The translations under genes were made by a program, and so were the position numbers. The notes beneath the pieces were generated by a model. The model made no database searches. It was not told the DNA's origin and saw only the letters and a list, made by a program, of their open reading frames with translations. This document shows, in pieces, positions 58,737 to 64,000 of a stretch of DNA of 64,000 nt; position 1 is the first letter of the stretch; the number at the start of each line of letters is the position of its first letter. Source of the DNA: Lepeophtheirus salmonis (Eukaryota > Arthropoda > Copepoda > Siphonostomatoida > Caligidae); assembly GCF_016086655.4 (NCBI RefSeq), contig NC_052137.2, forward strand, positions 21,925,041 through 21,989,040. Direction: 5' to 3'.

Positions 58737-59610
58737 TAATGTTATTCGGTATACCGGTAAAATAATATTATCGGTATCAAGTGCGTCTGCAGGAATATAT
58801 ACATATATATTTTTAGGGGGGAGCTTGGAAAAAATTGAAAATGAAATTTGAAATATTAAATCTTTTGAAAAGAAATTCCAAATATAAAACTTTTTAGAAA
58901 AAAAATTCAAAATCGACTGCTAATCACAAAAAAAAATTTTTTTTGCTGATACAATTTCAAAAATACATGGATATTCAAAGAAAATTGAGGATTGTAGAAA
59001 AAAAGTTCAAAAATCCACAGCTTTTCTCAAAAATTTAATTTTCCCAAAACCAAGCACCCAAAAAAATAATCTAATCTGCACTTATACTTAAACTTGTACT
59101 TTTAAAAACAATATTTAATGACAGGTTCATTCCCGAATTCATCCTTTTTCACATCAGCACTCACATCAACTCAATCAAACGACTGTTACATAACAAATCC
59201 ACGTCCTAAATGACTGATACTTTGGTGAGTAACTCTCAACAGATGATAGATAGATGTGACTAGCTTTTATTTACGAGTACTAACATCTTCACGTTGAGCT
59301 CAGAGGCTTTAGAACACCTTGCAGTATACTTTAAAAAATATCTTATCTAGAAACAAATTTGGACCAAGCCGAAAATGATTACAGGTCTGTAATTAATTGG
59401 CTATTATAAAGTAAGTAAATATATGAACAGGCATCAAGAGGATGAGGAGGGGGTGATAAACTAGGCTTATAGAGCGCTGCTATATGGGTAAGTGAATTGT
59501 TTTTAACGACATTTTTTTCTAATTTTTCTGTACAAAAAAAAAATTATACATGTAGACACACATTTTGATATCGGAGCCCAAACAAAAATAATAGTATCGT
59601 GACAACACTA
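58737..59610. mobile_element. GGTATACCGG hAT-like element with internal insertion
   Basis: The left end is TAATGTTATTCGGTATACCG. The right end is TATCGTGACAACACTA, whose reverse complement is TAGTGTTGTCACGATA, matching the ends of 56665-57064. GTGG lies in both flanks, but a full 8-bp duplication is not evident. The AT-module block at 58770-59060 seems to be inserted near the left end. No transposase frame remains. Confidence 0.45.
58770..59060. mobile_element. Nested AT-module element with GCGTCTGCAGG end
   Basis: CAAGTGCGTCTGCAGGAATA begins the block, followed by TTTTTAGGGGGGAG and then modules such as AAAGAAATTCCAAATATAAA, TTCAAAAATACATGGAT and TTCAAAAATCCACAGC. These are the reverse complement of the modules at 52325-52632. 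Its far boundary is uncertain. Confidence 0.4.
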
Positions 59611-59614
59611 GTGG

Positions 59615-60365
59615 TCTATAAATTTTCATTCAAAGACAAAGAAAAATACATAAAAAGTAGGAGACTCGACTATTTCATTATATATTTAAACATCTGTGCT
59701 ATTATTCATATCATATTTTAGTCTCAGTTTTTACATCTTAATCCATGAAATGTTTTCTTTTATGGAGTGAAAATCTATGTATATGTATATACGAGTATAC
59801 GTATGAAGGGAAAAAGAGAATAAAAAAATTCAGGGTGTTTATTTCGTTTTAAAAGATTAAAATAAAATCTTACGTATGTATTATATTTATATTTAGGCGA
59901 GAAAATACATAAATGAATTCTTTTTGTCCATTTTTGTTTCTTATAAATTAATTATAACACGATGATAAGCTTATGAAAATGACTTTATAATCTTTTAAAA
60001 ATATTTAGATATTTTTATTTTTCTCTTCCAGGGGATGGACACAAATACTGGCCCATTAAAATAATGAATGAATGAATGATTTGTTTCCCTATCTAAGGCA
60101 TTTTTTATTTAAGAGGGGCTATTTGGACCCACTCTTGATTGTGGGGACAGCACAAGATCTGTTATTATCAATTTTAAACATATACACTGAGAAAAAAGTT
60201 TTAAAAAAAAGGCCATAAGAATAAAATAGGAATTACCTTATTTGTTCTTATAAACAGTAAATTAATATAGTTTTTTTCAAAAGATGTCATTCAACGAAAT
60301 ATTCCACATATTATGAAAAAAGGCTACTTTTTTCTAAGACAGTATTTGTAGATAATAATCAATAT
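59615..60365. other. No gene recognised
   Basis: AT-rich with TA/TG microsatellite runs near 59780. No supported feature. Confidence 0.45.
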
Positions 60366-60370
60366 CATAG

Positions 60371-60680
60371 TTTAACTCTGTCCAGCACAGTTGGGGGTGC
60401 AATGTTAGATCCACGAGTCTTTTGAGGCCAAGAGGGATCTCTTTGAGCACTTATCTGGAGGTGTGCTCTAGGGGCTTGAACCCTCCCAAATGGATGAATT
60501 TTTGTCGTTAACTCCCAATAATTTCGGCTTGTTTCTAAAATTTAAAGAGAAAAACCAGTACATAACTATTTTTCAACCCAAATATAGATTTATATATATT
60601 TGTCTCTTCTAGAAATATTAAGGCCCTCAAAAATAAAATCTTGCAGACATTCTTAGTATCAATTATCTCACTCAAAAAAG
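60371..60680 (+). other. Coding-like segment of unknown origin
   Basis: About 180 bases are less AT-biased. One frame gives FNSVQHSWGCNVRSTSLLRP to a stop at about 60513. Another gives IHESFEAKRDLFEHLSGGVL, a stop, then GLEPSQMDEFLSLTPNNFGL and FLKFKEKN. The second reading looks most like a decayed protein sequence. No family is recognised and no splice sites frame it well, so I do not call a gene. Confidence 0.25.
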
Positions 60681-60689
60681 GTCGTTATA

Positions 60690-61700
60690 AAAATAAAATA
60701 GATTCAACTTTTTTTAAAGAAAGGTCGTTCTTAAAAAAAAACAGATTGGACATTTTTTAAAGAAAGGTTTTTCTTAAAAGAAAACATATTACTATTTTCT
60801 AATAAAAAAACTATCTTGGTATGAAATATACAAACCAAGTATTTAAAAAGCTAGCACGATATAATAAGTTCATTTTCAAAAAAAGTTAAATTATTTTTTT
60901 ATAAAAACCAAATTTAAAAAAATAGGAAATAAATAAAGAGGCCTTGCACAATTATCTTTGGCGTGATCGCAGGAAAGCCGTCTCTGATCTACGAGTATAC
61001 AATATTCTGAGGACTAAATATTATCATTGTCAAATTTTACACTCATGTACTTGCTTTTGGTAGGTTGAGTCTGACCAAAACCTTTGCCTCTTCCATCTCC
61101 TGTCTAAGATGATGGACTATCCCAAACAAAGTGTAGAAAGAAATAGGGATTAAAGGAAGAAGAAAACCAGAAAAAAAGTATTGGATATAAAATAATAAAA
61201 ACAAAAATAATGTACTTTTTGACGCTTTTAAAAAAATATACATTATTTTAAGATGGGAGAGAGAGAAAAATATTACGTCTCATCAATCAAGAATGCATTC
61301 CACTCGATGTATATATGTATGTATATATATATATGTATACCACAGCTATTATAGGACCAAGAGTGTAATGTTATGACGCATTGAGTTTGAGTGTGAAATA
61401 ACTTATGTCAATGTGAGGTTCAAATAAGAATAAGAAAATTCAATTCATTTTTTTTCTTCATATTTTTTTATCATATTGTATTGTACAAAGACTAATGTGG
61501 TTTCCAGTCCCCCTTGTGGTTTTGAAAGGGAACGTCGATTCATAGCTGGTAGTATATAGTACTTTAATATCAATTCTTATGGTATATACTTTCACAGAAA
61601 AAAATTATAACTATTATACAATTAGCAAATTATATTTGTATCACGGAAGTAATTCAATGTGTTAATAAGAACAAATACTGACTGGGAGTTTGTTTTTTCT
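60690..61700. other. No gene recognised
   Basis: AT-rich with repeated AAGAAAGGTCGTTCTTAAAA-type words near 60715-60780 and a TATG/TA microsatellite at about 61308-61338. Confidence 0.45.
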
Positions 61701-61713
61701 ATAAGTAATTTAA

Positions 61714-61815
61714 GGATTATTCAATAACAATTATTTGGGCTTTGTATTCATCCGTGAGGGAACTTTTGGTCGAACGGAGATCTCACTGAAGGACCATTTG
61801 GGATATTTAGCTTAA
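61714..61815 (+). other. Short coding-like frame, unassigned
   Basis: Thirty-three codons between stops read GLFNNNYLGFVFIREGTFGR then TEISLKDHLGYLA. The composition is protein-like, but the length is near chance expectation. There is no ATG start and no recognised family. Confidence 0.15.
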
Positions 61816-62426
61816 AATGACATTAAATTTATTGCTATAGTTGTACGACTGTATATTTCTATTCAATATTAAATAGTAGTATATATATAAGTATTGTTCA
61901 TATGCTATATCTGTCATATAATGTAAATTAAAGAGTATTCTTTCCCATAAAAATATTTCATTTATTAATTACTGATCATTATATAAACACAAAACAGTGA
62001 TAGACGAATGTAGTTCGATTCTTTTCCGTTGTAGTAATTTAAATAAATTAATAAATAAACACACACAACATCAATTATATATGATGCAGTACTAATGATT
62101 TCGCCATTATCAATTAATGATCATTCGATGCGAAGGATTATTCATATTGTAAAATACTCACACTTCAAGTAATCATCTAACTTGGTTCATTGCTCTACGT
62201 ATGGTTGGAGCAAACTTTTTTGGAAGGTCACAGATTTTGCGATATATTATGGTTTTTTGTCAGTCCATAAGTATTTAGCTTATTATTACTTTTAAAATAA
62301 TAGGTTTAGACTAGCAGGAACATGTTATTTTAAAAATACCCAATGAAAAATAGCTTATTAATGTTACAATTGTAAACTAAAACGGTTTACTACAAATTAT
62401 TATTATATCATATGTGAATTTATATT

Positions 62427-62690
62427 CTAAAACCTCCTTCTATACAACAGTTTTTGTTGCTTCTGTCCATGTGATGTAAACGTAATCAAACCTGCACCCC
62501 CTTTAGACACTCTTGAAAATGCAACATATAATTGACCACTTGAAAATACTGATTTTGGTAAATATAAAGGAGTTTTTCAAATGTTTGAGCTAGTGATTTA
62601 TTTATTGTCATTGCCATTGCCATTGCTAACTGTCAAGTTCCTTCTTCAATCATAATGAAGATTTAAGATACATACTAAAATTAACTCGCT
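62427..62690 (-). pseudogene. Helitron (Pif1-type) helicase C-terminal relic
   Basis: On the minus strand LAMAMTINKSLAQTFEKL is followed, after a frameshift, by LYLPKSVFSSGQLYVAFSRV. Next come SKGGAGLITFTSHG and a basic tail ending RRRF before a TAG at 62427. These match the last helicase motifs of Helitron Rep/helicase proteins (MTINKSQGQT-L...G-YLP--VFSHGQLYVALSRV). This family belongs to the Pif1 superfamily-1 helicases, and the domain unwinds DNA during rolling-circle transposition. Upstream motifs and the Rep nuclease are not visible. The frameshift between FEKL and LYLP inactivates it. It agrees with the Helitron ends elsewhere in the window. Confidence 0.8.
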
Positions 62691-62699
62691 CATCCTCTT

Positions 62700-64000
62700 C
62701 CTAACTCCCTTTTTTAATTTAAGACATTTTACACATGCAATCTGAACAGGATTTCTTTATTGCTGTTTATATTATGATTTATGTAATTATTGAGAATGGA
62801 ACGTCCGTGTCTAAAGCAATAACTTGTGTGTGTCCATGAAAGACGGAGAGTAACTGTAAGGTTATCCTCTGGAGTTATAAGTCCAAGTCCTTGTTGGACT
62901 CAGAGTATAATTGAGGGTCAACATTGCAGTAAAGCCATGTCCTTGCTATATACAGCAAGGGATTTGTATTTATTTCTTAGCTCTCACGAATGCTTGCAGC
63001 TGATCTAATAAAAAGTCATGACGGCTAAGCTTCTCTCCTTCAAACAATCTTCAAATTGTCAGGATTGCTCTGATCATTTTTAGTTACTTTTGTTTCTACA
63101 ATTTGCCCGGAAATAAATTATACATCACTGCTCAGAATCCCCAAGTGCCTCGTAATCCGAGATATTACTTTATAATATAAATACACTTAAGAACATATTC
63201 AATAAAACAGCAATATAATATGTCAATCATTTATTAGTAGGTAAATGCTCTATACCCTTTTTATAGCCGATTGATCACACCCAATTAAATATACCTATAC
63301 ACTCACTCTGTAATGTAAACGAGGCAGTGTGAATATGCCTGTAAATCCAATATATGCCAAAAATCCCTTATCGGATGTAAGAAAGATTGACAAAAAAATT
63401 GCAATCTGTATAAGAGTTATATCCACATTGTCAAAGGTACATCAGAATTGTAAAATATCCATATAATCAAAAATAAAGTCTACAAAAAAATATGATTCCT
63501 ATTGTGACTGTCTTAGACTACAAATATTCTATTTGAACATTTCAAAAAGGTTCAAGAAATTACAAAGTTAAAAAAAAAATCATATAAGATGTAAATTCAA
63601 GATTTGCCAGATAGGACATGTCCTGGATCGATACATTGCATTGATAAAAGACATAAAAATAAGAGTATTGAAGAGAAACAATATGCATTATTTTCAATAT
63701 TTGCTGAACAAGAACAAAAATGTGATAGCCAATGTTAATATCTGGACTATATAGGAATTTTCTAGCCCCAAACAGTTGTTGTTTTAAAATAGTAGAATAT
63801 AAGTGAAATTTTGTGAGTTTTTTGGGTTTTTTTTTTCATATTTGCCACTAAAGTAACTGTTTTTGTCTGATAGTAACTATGAAATCAATAGATTTTATTA
63901 TATTGCTCTTGCATAAATAATGTTTTAAAGTGTATATACGAGTATATACCATAGAGAACTATAGATATCCCTTATATATGTACACCCTATTCAATAAATA
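62700..64000. other. No gene recognised
   Basis: The stretch 62830-63010 is less AT-rich and holds a 60-codon frame without a domain. It may be older upstream Helitron sequence, but I could not match it to helicase motifs. The remainder is AT-rich. Confidence 0.4.

Noticed and set aside
62300..62330. Possible Helitron 3' end (minus-strand CCTGCTAG followed by T) downstream of the helicase relic.
   Set aside because: No hairpin precedes the CTAG, so the match could be chance.
1..64000. CRISPR arrays, bacterial operons, ribosome binding sites, rRNA or tRNA genes.
   Set aside because: None seen. The sequence character is eukaryotic, and no clover-leaf or rRNA-like conserved stretch was noticed.

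Overview
The window is eukaryotic nuclear DNA. By eye it is about 30% GC, has no operon-like gene packing, and no open frame reaches 130 codons. It carries dense, decayed DNA transposons: mariner, hAT-like, Helitron and short inverted-repeat elements. The mix, the many TATA/TACA microsatellites and the mariner transposase families resemble the genome of a caligid copepod such as the salmon louse Lepeophtheirus salmonis. That organism call is inference from remembered family resemblance, not a search result. The window reads as intergenic or large-intron sequence.

Layout. 1-4.2 kb: featureless AT-rich DNA. 4.2-7.3 kb: three mariner relics, two of which lack the catalytic core. 9.9-10.15 kb: a three-unit degenerate tandem repeat. 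11.5-18 kb: inverted-repeat elements and a hAT-like element with an 8-bp target duplication. 18.3-26.3 kb: three related Helitron copies, one with a nested hAT-like insertion and one with a nested 1.26-kb mariner. Between the last two Helitron copies (23.9-24.9 kb) lie three phase-compatible exon candidates on the minus strand. 27-31 kb: a complete TGTGG-ended element and a tandem pair of CAGTGGTTCTCAAAC repeats. 31.6-37.6 kb: Helitron fragments, a 0.9-kb hAT-like element and a mariner whose N- and C-terminal parts lie in opposite orientation. 38-42.3 kb: nested elements, a mariner fragment, a Helitron cluster and a fourth exon candidate on the minus strand. 44.2-46.7 kb: a small coding-like locus and another core-deleted mariner. 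50.7-59.6 kb: the inverted counterpart of the 28-kb repeat, two mariner pieces and several hAT-like elements. 62.4-62.7 kb: the C-terminal end of a Helitron/Pif1-type helicase, plausibly from the family that mobilised the non-autonomous Helitrons.

No intact gene with a recognised function was found. Every transposase or helicase relic has stops, frameshifts or deletions. The most interesting signals are (1) repeated deletion of the mariner catalytic core with both ends of the reading frame kept, (2) a possible minus-strand multi-exon gene built from symmetric phase-2 exons, (3) a Helitron-bearing block present twice with homologous flanks, and (4) nested insertions that allow relative dating.
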